Source: Protopterus annectens
Lineage: Eukaryota > Chordata > Ceratodontiformes > Protopteridae
NCBI RefSeq assembly: GCF_019279795.1
Contig: NC_056745.1
Coordinates: forward strand, 505,569,903-505,633,902
Length of the DNA: 64,000 nt
Direction of reading: 5' to 3'
Shown here piece after piece: positions 51,985 through 63,225 of this stretch. A program made the position numbers and the translations under genes. Position 1 is the stretch's first letter. Each line of letters opens with the position of its first letter. The notes under the pieces are model-generated. The model was not told the origin of the DNA, did not search any database, and worked only from the letters and a program-made list of their open reading frames with translations.

Positions 51985-54250
51985 GTGGACGTCTCTATTT
52001 ACATCAAAAATAAATACACTTCAAGGCTGGTCAAACAGTACAATGCACTTGAGCTGCTCCATGTTCAAATCACCATAGGTAAAATCCAATACCACTTCCT
52101 CGTAAGCTATAAGTCCTCCTCTATGTCCCAGGAAACCCATACCATGTATTTAAACTTATCAGAAACACTAGATTGCTGGATTTTGTAAACACAAACTTCC
52201 TGCACCAGAGAGTCAATACACCAACCAGGGATGCAACCATACTGGATCTGAGAGTGCTGCACACCCCCTAGTGTAATGCCTTCCTTGGCAAGGTCAGATC
52301 ATAAAATGGTCTCCTTTGAAGTAAAAATAAAGCCTGGACCCCAGCTCATCCGGGGAATAGGAACTATTCTAAGGCTAACCTCCTATCATCAAGTGAGAAC
52401 CTGGCAAAATTTCAAGCCCCTATAAACCCTGAGAACACTTCTGCCTACGCAGAACTGTTCACAGAAGCCATGTACAAGCATGTTAATAGCTGCACAAAGG
52501 CAGCTGTACCCACCAGGAAGTAGTACAGGCCTAACTCAAAAAAACAAGCCAGCCTGGTGGAATCGCAAAATCAATCAGATGTATAACAAGAGGAAGAAAA
52601 TCATGACAAAAATTAGGAGGTGCAACACCCAGAATGATAAGAACACTCTCAAACTAAACAAACAACTCAGAGGACAAACAGTCTACCAAAGCCAAATTTG
52701 AGGTACGTTTGGTCTTCCAGGCCAAGGACAACCACAGAGCATTCTTTAGCTACGTCCACAACCTCAAAGGCAATCCACAACTGTGTGCCGAGCTCATTGT
52801 AAAATGGAGCCACCTATACTGAGCCAGAAGATATAGCAAACCTCCTGGCGGATAAATTCAGCTCCAGCTTTGCTTCTCTCTCCCCCTCAACCTTCCCTCG
52901 GGAAATATCAAATATAACTCCCCCCTACTATCACTAGGAACAGGTCCTTAATGCTCTCTCTCGAAGACCAAAACCAAGAACACTGCATCAATGGGCCCAG
53001 ACAATATTGCAGGATGTACTCTAAATAACATGAAACATAACCTATCAGGGCCTCTGGAATTACTATTTAACTGTAGCCTCCAAATAGGCCTTGTGCCTCA
53101 TGAATGGAGAAAGGCAACAGTCATCCCTCTGCACATAGGTGGGCCATCTACAGACCCTGGAAACTACAGACCCATAACTCTTACTAGTCTTATATGTAAA
53201 GCCATGGAGATGATCAATAGAGATATAGTAAACCTCCAGACACTGGACAAAACCCAGTTTGGTTTCGTCAAGGGCAGATCGTGCCTACTCAACCTGGTGG
53301 ACTTTTTTGAGAAAATCACCAAAGCAATGGATGAGAGCAAAATCATTCACACTGCCTACCTTGACCTGGCCAAGGCATCTGACAATACCCAACTCAGGTA
53401 CTGTTGACAAACTCAACAGGGTAGGTAGCCAACTGGCTCAGACAGGACCCAGGAAATTAGAATTGGGGAGTCCACCTCTACAAAGAGGCCAGTCACAAGT
53501 GGAGTCCCTCAGGGATCAGTCATTGAACTGCTCCTTTTCAACACTTACTTCTCAGAATCCCTGGTAACTATCACATTGACAACACATCCCTTAGAGCTGA
53601 CCAGTAGTCAGGGACTTACAGACACACACACACACAGTAATCTAGCTTTTGATCATCATGTGTCTACAGTGGTGAAGAAATCATTCTGTGTTACACCACT
53701 TATAAACAAAGGTATAGCATCTAAGTCCAAGGAAGTCACTGTTCCATTGTATTCGGCATTCATCACACCTATCATTGAGTACAATGCACTCTTTGATATG
53801 TACCTAACTAGGCATATCCAACAACTGAAACGTTCACAGAGGTTCCTCACTAAAAGAATACAGGGTGTAAGTAATATGTCCTATGCAGACTGTATCATGG
53901 CCCTATCCCCATATTCAGTCTCCTACAAGCTTTTGACAGGAGATAAATGTGTGGCATACAGGGCACTGTCAGACCCCACTCTAATGGGCCTCCTGCATAT
54001 CCACAAAACAAACAATAGCAGAATTTCACATTCTAAAGACTTAAACCTTGCCTGTGATATAAACAGGACCTGCTGGGGAGATAGGCATGTGTCCCAGAGA
54101 CTACCCGGTCTATGGAACAGGCTCCCCATCCATGTGAAGCAGAGTTCCTCCCTAACCCAATTCAACTGCAACTTGGACAATTGGATGGGAAACCAGAAAT
54201 TCATCCCTGGCTTTACACCCATGTCTCTAATGCAAACAGGCAACCTGTAA
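51985..54250 (+). pseudogene. CR1-like ORF2 (LINE E)
   Basis: Endonuclease remnant (SIYIKNKYTSRLVKQYNALE, LVSYKSSSMSQETHTMYLNL), linker (KKNKPAWWNRKINQMYNKRK), then RT with GPDNIAGCTLNNMK, PSTDPGNYRPITLTSLICKA, TQFGFVKGRSCLLNLVDFFE and motif A TAYLDLAKASDNTQ (Asp kept). The GVPQGS block is present near 53500 in another frame. The FADD region is deleted: 53570-53600 jumps to RDLQ and SNLAFDHHVS. The C-terminal half (LYSAFITPIIEYNALFDM, then CWGDRHVSQRLPGLWNRLP) is open to 54250. The loss of the catalytic aspartates makes it dead. Confidence 0.82.
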
Positions 54251-54320
54251 ATGGTTTATCTCCCAGGCTCATGCTTACACTTACCAAGGGTATCAGCACT
54301 AAGAGATATGAGATGCATGG

Positions 54321-54356
54321 CTAGGCTTAAAAAGGCCCTTGTGGTCGTTAGCCTAG
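54321..54356 (+). repeat. CR1-like 3' UTR hairpin, copy E
   Basis: CTAGGCT pairs with AGCCTAG. The inner stem is weaker (AAGGCCCTTGTGGTCGTT). Confidence 0.8.
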
Positions 54357-54489
54357 TAAACACCTATGAACCTACACAAGTTTCATTAAGCCTCTTCCTA
54401 AACTTCTTTTAAAGAATTAAATCAATGCTACAGGATACCCTCTACTCACAAACATACCTTGTAGGAGCTTACATTAATCAAGAAAGTCA

Positions 54490-55305
54490 CTAAATTCTGT
54501 AACACCTGGTATAGTACATAAAATGAGAATAAGCTTTAAGAATATTTATGACAGCATGGGATATCCAAGTAAGACAACAGTGCTAAGCCTAGCATGAGAA
54601 AATGTGGTACATGCTCTCAATTTTCATTTATTTTAGAGGCCAATTCCCTGACTATTAGAGACAAGGAAATTTCAATCCAAGGTAGCTATAACGGTCTTAC
54701 AAGGGGTATTGTTAATGCTATTTGTCAACAATGTAGTAGTTTTTATACTGGTAAATCTGGGTAAAGGGTTAAAGATCATACATACGAGCATTATTATGAA
54801 ATAAGGAAGGAAAAGACTACAAATGCCCTTTTTAGGCATATTTGGGAATTTCCTCTGCATCAGTTTTTGTTTACTGTAGTTGAGAAAATTGATAAGCATC
54901 CCAGAGGAGGTCCTTGGAAATTGTCCATTGAAGAAAGGGAATTATGGTGGCAATTGTTTTTGAATGCCTCGGCCACTCCGGGACTCAAATGATACTGTAT
55001 CTATCAAATGTTTGTTGAAAAGCAAAGCTTATCAAAAACAGTATGTCAATTTTATTGCTGGTTTTTTATTTGTATTGTTTTAATTCACTGTTGCTTTAAG
55101 GTTATTTGCTTTTACAGGTGAGGGGTGAGGGGCATGTCATGTGATTTTAGAAGCCTATAACTTGAGTGTCTTAAATATTTTATTATCTTAAGAAGTCTGA
55201 ATATTTTACAAGATTAAAGCACTTATCTTTTTTGCAACATTTTGTGTTCTGCAAAAATTATTCCATTTGTAGCTTCCAATGTTGTGGGCCAGCTCGTTTT
55301 TCTTT
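54490..55305 (+). mobile_element. Penelope-like element 3b (right arm of an inverted pair)
   Basis: The plus strand encodes KNIYDSMGYPSKTTV, a stop, then EKCGTCSQFSFILEANSLTI, the GIY-YIG core GIVNAICQQCSSFYTGKSG, a stop, then HTYEHYYEIRKEKTTNALF and ELWWQLFLNASATPGLK (end of the endonuclease). A 3' UTR follows, ending near 55305 at CATTGTGGGCCAGCTCG. It is the mirror image of 50966-51700. It has one in-frame stop in the Cys cluster and one in the nuclease. Confidence 0.82.
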
Positions 55306-55930
55306 TAGGTCAATTGAGTCAGGTGCTTGATGAATTTTCAGTTTCAAAAAGCAGAGTTTTGGTCTTGGTGGGGTTCAGAAGTATTTTATGGTGTACAAAC
55401 CATCAGCGGAGCTCATGCAGGTCTAACTAGAGTTGGCAGTGAATGTTAGTGTGAACGTGACCTAGTAGGTAAACTACCATGTTGTCAGCATACAGAATAA
55501 GTAGGAAATTAGGAAATTCAGAAGTCTGTTAATGAATTTGTAGAGGAGGAGGGACAAGAATGTCTCCTTGTGGTACTTCTTTGGTCATCAGTGCTGATTC
55601 TGATTGGGAAGATTCAATTTCAAATGTGAAGTGTCTGTTAATGAGAACGTTTTTAAATTAGCAGCATCTGGTCTGATACCGATTTCAATTAGTGTTTTTT
55701 TTTTTTTTGGAGAAAGCAAAGGTCAATGGGGTGAAATGCCTTTGTCAGGTCTATAAATAGGGCACCTGTAAGGAGGTCACTATCAGTTTAGCAGGATGTC
55801 TCAGTTAAGAATCACAATGCTGTCACTGCATCTCTTGCAGGCCAGAATTCATGTTGTTTAGAGGAGAGCAGGTGCTACTGCTGGATACAGAGGTCTAATA
55901 ACATCTGGAATCCAGCACTTTAATGACTGG
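55306..55930 (-). mobile_element. L2-like LINE C, 5' segment (RT core)
   Basis: On the minus strand: QHEFWPARDAVTAL near 55830, motif A GALFIDLTKAFHPIDL near 55700-55760, EVPQGDILVPPPLQI near 55550-55590, LILYADNMVVYL near 55475-55505 (second Asp of YADD replaced by Asn) and LLNPTKTKTLLFETENSSST near 55325-55385. The line continues in 49920-50965. The element is old. Confidence 0.75.
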
Positions 55931-57140
55931 GAAAAACACAAACAATATTTTAGCTGTCGGGTAGCACAGGTCAAAGGTTAATAGCTCGGGAACACCCACA
56001 AGGAGTACCTTCCCTGCAAAGGTCCTTCTCAGGGCTATCCTTGCTTTTTGTTGTTTGTCCTTTTCAAAGTGGTGGGACAGGTTGGATACACCGGACCCTA
56101 AACGCAGGTGTTGTGTCATACTCAATTCTAGTACTAGACCAAAATTCATTCTAGAGAAGGGGTATCGAGCAGTTACAGGCAAAACGGTATACCACAGCAG
56201 CAAAAGGTTATCATTTTTCTTGCATGGCCTTGTTTTATGTTATTTGGCCTAATGCATATTCAGATTAAAAGACAGCATTCACTATCCCCAAAACAGTATG
56301 AATTAGAATTTGGAAACAATTGTGACATCACATAAGGAGTGAACCAATGTAACAATACTTACTTACATAAACGTGACATAAAAAGTTGGAAAGGTTATTT
56401 ATTTACTTCCTAGTCAACCAAGTAAATTAACCCAAAGACCCTTTTTCAGTTGTAACCAGGCCAAAAGGCAGACGGCTGTACAACGCGCCAAGGGTAAGAC
56501 ATAAGGGACTTAAACATGTTTCTAAATCATAAAACTCAATCACATTATTAGCAAAAAACATTCTTGATGACAAAAAGGAGACTTAAGGTCACAACAGTAC
56601 TTCAAGCCCCCTCCCCCCCAAGGGTGAAGAGTCATCCAAATAGACCCTTTTCAGTCACAGCCTGTGGCTACATAGAACCAGTGGTATATAAAAGTTAGTA
56701 ATTTATGGGAGGGACTAAATACACTTTGGATCTAGCTACAAAAAGTACATCTAGGATTAGAAGAAGGAAACCACTGCAGGAGCAACTGCAATTCATTACA
56801 TACAATGAATACATGCAAGACAAAATAATGCTAAGTAACCACATAACAGCCATTTACATTGATATTTACACTCAATATGTGATATACAAAACTTTAAAAT
56901 TGTCCTAATAATTGTTAATCGTCTCAGTAATAACCGCTCAAAGTAGGATTAATACAGTTTTCTGTTTCTCGGGTAGGGTGTTTCAAAGCTTGCGGCACAG
57001 TACAGAACACATATGTTTGAATGCAGTGAATGGGTCAGGTGCCCTAGGAAGGAAAGGTGTACAACTGGCATGACAGCATAGTAGATGAAGTATGACAGGT
57101 TTGACTATTGATGGATGTATAAACCAGGGTGCCGATGAAC

Positions 57141-57176
<36 letters not shown>

Positions 57177-57438
57177 CCTACTCAAGAACAAGGAGGAAGT
57201 GAGCTCTGGATAGGCATATACAATGGTGTTTATATGGAAGAAAAGGGCAATGAATTTACAGATTTTTGGAAGAAGAGTAGACCAAGAGTGGTGATCCTAC
57301 ATTTAGGCTGTAGTAAGATTATGTCTTTCTTACATCAGCGTGAGCTTCTTCTGATGTGAAGACTCTAGATAAGTGATGGCAAGAAGGAAAGCAAAAATAA
57401 TCATGCAAAATAAGGGTTACTGAGCGACATATAAAAAT
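55931..57438. other. Gene-free sequence with poly(A)
   Basis: No gene is recognisable. A run of 32 A lies at 57144-57175. I could not assign it to a retroelement tail. Confidence 0.5.
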
Positions 57439-57719
57439 GAGAAAACAAGGATGAGCGCTAGCATTAAAGTCACACTTCTGAATAAGAGAAAACAAGGATG
57501 AGCGCTAGCATTAGAGTCACACTTCTGAATAAGAGAAAACAAGGATGAGCGCTAGCATTAAAGTCACACTTCTGAATAAGAGAAAACAAGGATGAGCGCT
57601 AGCATTAAAGTCACACTTCTAAATAAGAGAAAACAAGGATGAGCGCTAGCATTAAAGTCACACTTCTGAATAAGAAAAAACAAGGATGAGCGCTGGCATT
57701 AAAGTCACACTTCTGAATA
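57439..57719. repeat. 47-bp minisatellite, 6 copies
   Basis: Units start at 57439, 57486, 57533, 57580, 57627 and 57674. Each runs GAGAAAACAAGGATGAGCGC, then TAGCATTAAAGTCACACTTC and TGAATAA. Copies differ at single bases (for example TTAGAGTC in unit 2, TTCTAAATAA in unit 4, GCTGGC in unit 6). It is too uniform and has no spacers, so it is not a CRISPR array. Confidence 0.97.
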
Positions 57720-58129
57720 TACCTGTCATTTTCTTAAGAAACTCGTAGCAATGGGTCTGAAATTAAGCATTCTTATTTTCAGTCTACAGGCTCTTCAAAA
57801 CAGCAACTACTACATAATTACCGATAGAGACTCTGTATAGGGTTAAATTAAATTAAATATTTAATATAATATGCATCATTAAAAGTCTCTAGTTTTATAA
57901 CAAAACTTAGCAGCAACACTAAATTTGAGGCAAAAAAATCAGTGTTAGTCCCAAATATAAGCAGTTGAGAGAGATGCTTTTCAAAATTTTAAGTTAAAAT
58001 TGAAGTATGCAGTATACAGTTAAGAACATACTGTCTACCCACAAAGTGGCATATTTTAGATGCCAAGAATGCTATAATCAGAGAGTAAAAATACATAGAC
58101 AAAAATAGCTGTAAATATAATTAATTGGC
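57720..58129. other. Gene-free sequence
   Basis: AT-rich, nothing recognised. Confidence 0.5.
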
Positions 58130-59110
58130 TGTGAAGGCAGAAAAATCTTAAAGAATACCTTTCCACTATCCAGACATCCTTCAACTCTGTTGAGACTTGG
58201 CTCAAACTCCACCAGCTCCTCCTCAATCCAAAAAAAAAAAAAAAAAACTAAACTGCTTCCCTTTCTCCCTAAATCTGTTAACCACATCAAACCTTCCTTT
58301 ACCATTACATCACTAAACAATGCTCCCACTAAAGTAGATGCCACCACAAAATTACTTGGAATCACTCGATGACCAACTATATCATCACGGTCTCTCCCTT
58401 AAATTCTTTGACTGGCTTGAACTACCTCACCTACTACTCCAATCTCAATTACAAATTATCCACTCTATTCTATATCAACCATCTTTCTGCCCAGCTCTAT
58501 CATCCCTCATCTCACATTACTCTCCTACTAGACATCTCAGAAGTGCAACCCAAGACTTGTGAAATGTCTACAAACCAAAAATAAAAACTGGCGGCAATGT
58601 ATATAGTTACCGCCCTACTACTGAATGGAACAAACTCCCCCTGGATATCAGTAATCAAACAAACCCCCAAAAAATGTAAAATAGCTACAAAAGATTACTT
58701 CAAGAAACACTGGACCTGCACCTGCTCACACCCTCCTTGACCAAAATCCTTCCTTTTACCTTCACTTCATCCACTGTGATCCCAACCTAACCTACTTTCC
58801 TGTACTACCAGTCTTACCCCTCTGATAACCTGTATGCCACTCAATATGGCTTACTGACGAAAGAACGGTTAACTGATTTGCGTATCTAAATTCTTGTAGC
58901 CTCTTTTCTTCATTTTCTCTAAATTTGAACTGCAACAGTTATTGTCAACCACATTTCCAAGATTACGCTCTTTAGTCAACACTGTTTGTTTTAATTAAAA
59001 TTTTGTTACAGTGTATGAATGTTACATGTCTGGAGCGTTTCTCCCCGGGCCTCCACTGAAAAAGGGCTTTGGCTCAGTCAAGACACTCCTGGTCAACAAA
59101 TGAAAAATAA
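58130..59110 (+). mobile_element. L2-like LINE D (5'-truncated, RT C-terminus and 3' UTR)
   Basis: The plus strand reads an RT tail similar to L2-like LINE A: SIQKKKKKTKLLPFLPKSVN, TKLLGI, then IIHSILYQPSFCPALSSLIS. It has a 3' UTR ending near 59100 with GGGCTTTGGCTCAGTCAAGA and GTCAACAAATGAAAAATAAA. An A run of 19 near 58230 disrupts the frame. The first RT motifs are missing. Confidence 0.75.
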
Positions 59111-59479
59111 AATAAAAATAATGCCAAATTATATACTACAAAAAAGCCAAACCCACTTAATTACAAGGGATTCATATTTACAAGCAGCCAAATTAAATGT
59201 GCATCAGTCCATACAAAACAGATAAATCCATTTGATTGAAAGTTTTATATAATAGAACCTTCTTGCTTGTAGTAACAGTGAACAGCAATGAACAAAAGTC
59301 CATATTTTCCTAGTATTTACTACTTTCCCAAGTATCTGACTTCCACTAACTGTGCCAACACTCTCATTAAATATCTAGTGATCCTTATGACACACGTTGT
59401 ACTAGTAGAGAAAGGTATTGTCTGTAGTAACTTGAAGGAGGTCCCAAGGACCAAAAATGGGTTAAACACCCAAGTGCCT
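59111..59479. other. Gene-free sequence
   Basis: Nothing recognised. Confidence 0.5.
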
Positions 59480-61450
59480 TGATCAGGGCAAACATCTCTT
59501 CAATATTTATGTACTTGCATCTGTCCTTGTTGTCGCACACTCCCTGCACATACATTCATCCTGAAACTACTCCCCAAGCAAATTCAGAAGCATTTGTGGT
59601 GACCGACTGCTTTTGAGCATGGAGGGAGAAGGAGAGACCTGGATTTAAGGATATCTGCGGTCTCCACCAAAATATTACTCTTCTGGCCAAACCCATGCAC
59701 TAATTTTGTAAAGATAAAGGGTGTTGATGCTGGCCAAAGAGATCTTAGATACCACTGTATCTTTCTCATGTGGAGTCTTGGCAGGGGGCATCAGGAGAAT
59801 CATATATACCATCAAACTCAAAATCCTAAGGTATTCCTTCACAGTGACTGAAGTCCGCATGGAAAACCTTAGAAATAGATACAAAGATATCTATTTTTTT
59901 CCTATGAAAGAAAAGCTCTTTGAACTGAGGTGTCTACCTGACATCCCAGAAACACAATCCTGTGTGGAGGAGACAAGAAATACTTTTGAATGTTCTCTTG
60001 GGCGTGAGATCTCTTACACAAGCTGCAATTCCAAGAAAGACATTCCTGACACTTTGAAAAAGACTATGCAAAGATAAGTCATTTAAATATGGGAAAACGT
60101 GGATACCCTGTAGCCTGCAATGAGCTATAACTAGGAGACGCTCACTTCGTCAACACTCTTGATGCAGTGGATAAGTCTGAAGTGTAAGGCAAAAAACTCA
60201 AGGTGATCCAGACACACAAAATCTTACGAAACATCTGAAGTCTGGATAAATATGGATGTGATAAGCATATTGTAAGTCTAGTGTTATCAGGAAACTTGAA
60301 AGAGTAAGAAGAGGTAACAGGTTGTGGAGTGACATTTCCAGTTTGGGTACTATCACAAAAAAGGCTTAGAAAAGAAAGAAAGAAAATGCTTTGATACCAG
60401 TTTTCTCTTTGGCACTAGTAACGTCCTTGAATAGAAACCCTTCCCCAGCTGGGAAGGAGGAACTGGTTCTATCACTCTTTGGGGCAGCATGTGATGAAGA
60501 CAAGTGGAGGATGAGGAATGATCCCCATTTGTCTGGAACAACCTGATGTCAAAAGAGAAAAATGGAGACTCGCTCTCTCGAAGAAAAAGGGGCCAGGGTG
60601 AGAGGGAGTCACAAGGTCTCTTGAGTAGTCATTCAGACTTGTTGGATTGTCCTTTTTGGAAGGTTCAAGACTTCTTTTTGGTATTCCCTTGCCACTTCTG
60701 AATATAGTTGAGAATGCCGCCCCCCCCCCCTTTTTTTTTTTACCAAAAGTGGATGAGAAGATTAAAAAAAAATCCAAAACTTTGTTGGACAATTTGGAAA
60801 AGGACGGCTGAAAAAAAATCTCAAAGTGTTTCCCCTGGATCACACGTTTTGATAACCTCTGCAGCAGAGGGACCAAACACTAACTTACTATCCAAGGCAG
60901 AATTTAAAATCTCATTTTTATCATCTGGGTTTCTGAGAATGCAGCCATGCAAACCTCATCAAAACAGTACCACTGGTTATAGCTATGGAAGAAGTATTGA
61001 CCTGTGCAATACAAGAAGTTATTTAAAGCAGATTTTTTCCTCACAAGACGAAACTGCATTTAAAGCATTCCTCATGCTTTCACAATTTGATCAGAATAAA
61101 ACCTTTAACATAGGAGACTGACAATTCAAAATTCTGAAAAATCAAAGCTGCAGCAGGATACACCCTTTTCCCATAGTTGTCAATGATTTCCCATCATTAT
61201 CAGGAAGAGAAAGATTGAAAATAATCAAGTGATTAGCAGCAGTGGAATCTACTGAAGCAATAGCCATTGGGTCAGGTTTGGAAAAAGTGTATAAAAATTT
61301 AAAAGCCTTTTTAGGGGCAGCTGGCTGTCCGAAAAACTGCAATCAGGAGCATGTAAGCAGGCAGAAAAGGAGGAATGATGGAGGTTCTGGAAAATCCCTC
61401 TGTGACAACTCAGTATTTTCTTAGAGACTAAAAAACCTGAGTTCTTCCAC
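59480..61450 (-). mobile_element. DIRS-type retrotransposon, copy 5, ancient remnant
   Basis: Minus-strand fragments in DIRS order can be traced. A gag-like part lies at about 60850-61330 (for example ALDSKLVFGPSAAEVI, matching the LLDAP then LFGSP block of other copies). An RT part lies at about 60353-60541 (LPQRVIEPVPPSQLGKGFYS, then RTLLVPKRK). A post-RT part lies at about 59700-59769 (MRKIQWYLRSLWPAS, matching HMRKLQWYLK in copies 1 and 2). No terminal repeats, internal complementary region or YR were found, and every frame is broken. Confidence 0.65.
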
Positions 61451-61559
61451 TGAAAACACTGACACAACTCAAGCAATAGTAATAGCAACCATAAATGAAT
61501 TTAATACAACTTTCCTGAATATCCTAAAACAGCCTTGCACCTCCTAGAAGGAAGAAACC

Positions 61560-62737
61560 AAAAGCAAATAATGCAACTTGGCTATCCAAAATGAATAGAA
61601 AGCTAATGCAGGATAGAGAAAATGCATGGAAACAATGGCAGAAATCTGGAACACCATAATATCTTGAAAACTGTAGAATGCTTTGCAATCATACTAAAAA
61701 ACAAATTCATGAAAAAAAACTACAACTTTCAGAACAGTAGTAAACATAACCCTAAAAAATTCTGGACAGCCGTAAAAGAAATCTTGCATCTTGGCCATAA
61801 ATTCATCCCTAACCCCTCTCCCAGTAACTCATCACACGAAGCAGCAGTACAATTTAACTCTTACAGTACAGCACTCTAACAAACGATTCCCAAACATCTA
61901 ATCCTAACCCCACCCAGCAGCCACATATCACCGCATCCAAACCCGTGCCCACATCCTGTATATAAAAACACTCAAACCATGTTCTACTTCAGCTGATGAC
62001 CTCCCAAGTGAATACCATAAAACAGCAACTGACAGCATTGCCTATCCTGTGTCTCAATCCTTATAAAAATAGGTCATTCTAGGAATCAAACATTCCCCCC
62101 CTCTGAAAAATATCACACGTTATTTCTCTGCACAAAGGGGGACATTCAACAAACGCTACTAACTTAAGACCTATAGCAATCTTATCCCCCCTCTCCAAAA
62201 CACTTGAAAAATGTATTCATAAACAAACTGCTAAAGTATCACCTGCAGGAAGAACTCATAACCCCCACACAACATGGCTTCCATCCTACCCAAAGTACTA
62301 ACACAGCATTTCTAACCTATATAGATATTGTCAATAAAGCTAGAGATAAAAGTAAACTAGTCTCCTACCTATTTTTAGACTTGTCCAAAGCCTTTGACAG
62401 TTTGTCATGCAAACGTCTTAAGTCAAATATCCTCATTATTTCTCTCAGCCCACCCTTCTACAGCTCAAAGGCTACCTATCCAATAAAAATCATTTAGTAA
62501 AATGGCACTCTACACTCCCTCCATATCTCCCAGTCAAACTATCCTTGGCTCCCCCTTAATCATTCTCACCAACACCCTCCACTCATCAACATAACAGGCC
62601 TCCCTAATATATGCAGATAACTTCATACTCTTTTGCACATCTGACATGGCACACCTCCAAAAAATTACTAAGGAATCAACAACAGCAACTGAAGCATGGC
62701 TTTGCAACTGGCAATTCATGAACAACCCTAAAAAAAA
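61560..62737 (+). mobile_element. L2-like LINE E, interrupted by DIRS copy 4
   Basis: Linker (KLMQDRENAWKQWQKSG, then KFWTAVKEIL), RT start (FINKLLKYHLQEELITPTQH, then GFHPTQSTNTAFLTYIDIVN), motif A SYLFLDLSKAFDSLS, and, after decay, IYADNFILFCTSDMAH (second Asp of YADD replaced by Asn) and WLCNWQFMNNPKKK, where DIRS copy 4 begins. The rest of the LINE should lie beyond that DIRS, outside the window. Confidence 0.78.
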
Positions 62738-62945
62738 AGTACAGTTTTGTACCTACCATAAATGTAGATGTTCGAAGATCCACATTGCTGCAGTCCTTAC
62801 ATATGGGTAGTCCGCTGTCCTCGGTCGGCCCGAATACCAAAGTATTAGGCTGACGTCGGTCAAGGCGCTTAAAACTGACATCAGGACGTCAGGGTACAAA
62901 AGCGCATGACCGACGTCATATCCTCAGTCTTTTCTTGCCCCAGAT
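62738..62945. repeat. DIRS copy 4 terminal repeat, 3' end of element
   Basis: Aligns with 41-247 of copy 1 (GTCCGCTGTCCTCGGTCGGC, then CATATCCTCAGTCTT). Its inverted partner is outside the window. Confidence 0.85.
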
Positions 62946-63090
62946 GTCAGAAGGCCCTAAAAAGAAAGGCCAAAGCCAAAAAACAGCAAAGAACAACCAA
63001 CCACCCCTGCACTAACCACATTTACAAAATTTACAACCCAAACCACACAACCACCTCTAACTACAGAGGGGAAGGAGGGAGGGTAAATTG

Positions 63091-63190
63091 GACTGCAGCA
63101 ATGTGGATCTTCGAACATCTACATTTATGGTAGGTACAAAACTGTACTATGTTCTTCATCTCACATTGCTGCAGTCCTTACATATGGGTA
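63091..63190. repeat. DIRS copy 4 internal complementary region
   Basis: The first part is the reverse complement of the left end (62738-62795). The second part (ATGTTCTTCATCTCACATTG onward) predicts the unseen right end, which should finish GATGAAGAACAT. Confidence 0.87.
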
Positions 63191-63225
63191 GAATCCCAAA
63201 GCAGAGGTAAGGGAGGATGGCAAAA

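Larger units (their letters stand above)
51956..54373 (+). mobile_element. CR1-like LINE E, between two inverted PLE arms
   Basis: It starts within the AP endonuclease and runs to the 3' UTR with the family hairpin (54321-54356) and CACCTATGAACCT. It sits between PLE 3a (minus) and PLE 3b (plus). Lesions are more frequent than in copies A and C. Confidence 0.85.

Noticed and set aside
57144-57175. Poly(A) run as a processed-transcript tail
   Set aside because: No coding or UTR sequence upstream and no flanking direct repeats were recognised.
57439-57719. Possible CRISPR array
   Set aside because: The repeats are head-to-tail without unique spacers and the context is vertebrate; it is a minisatellite.
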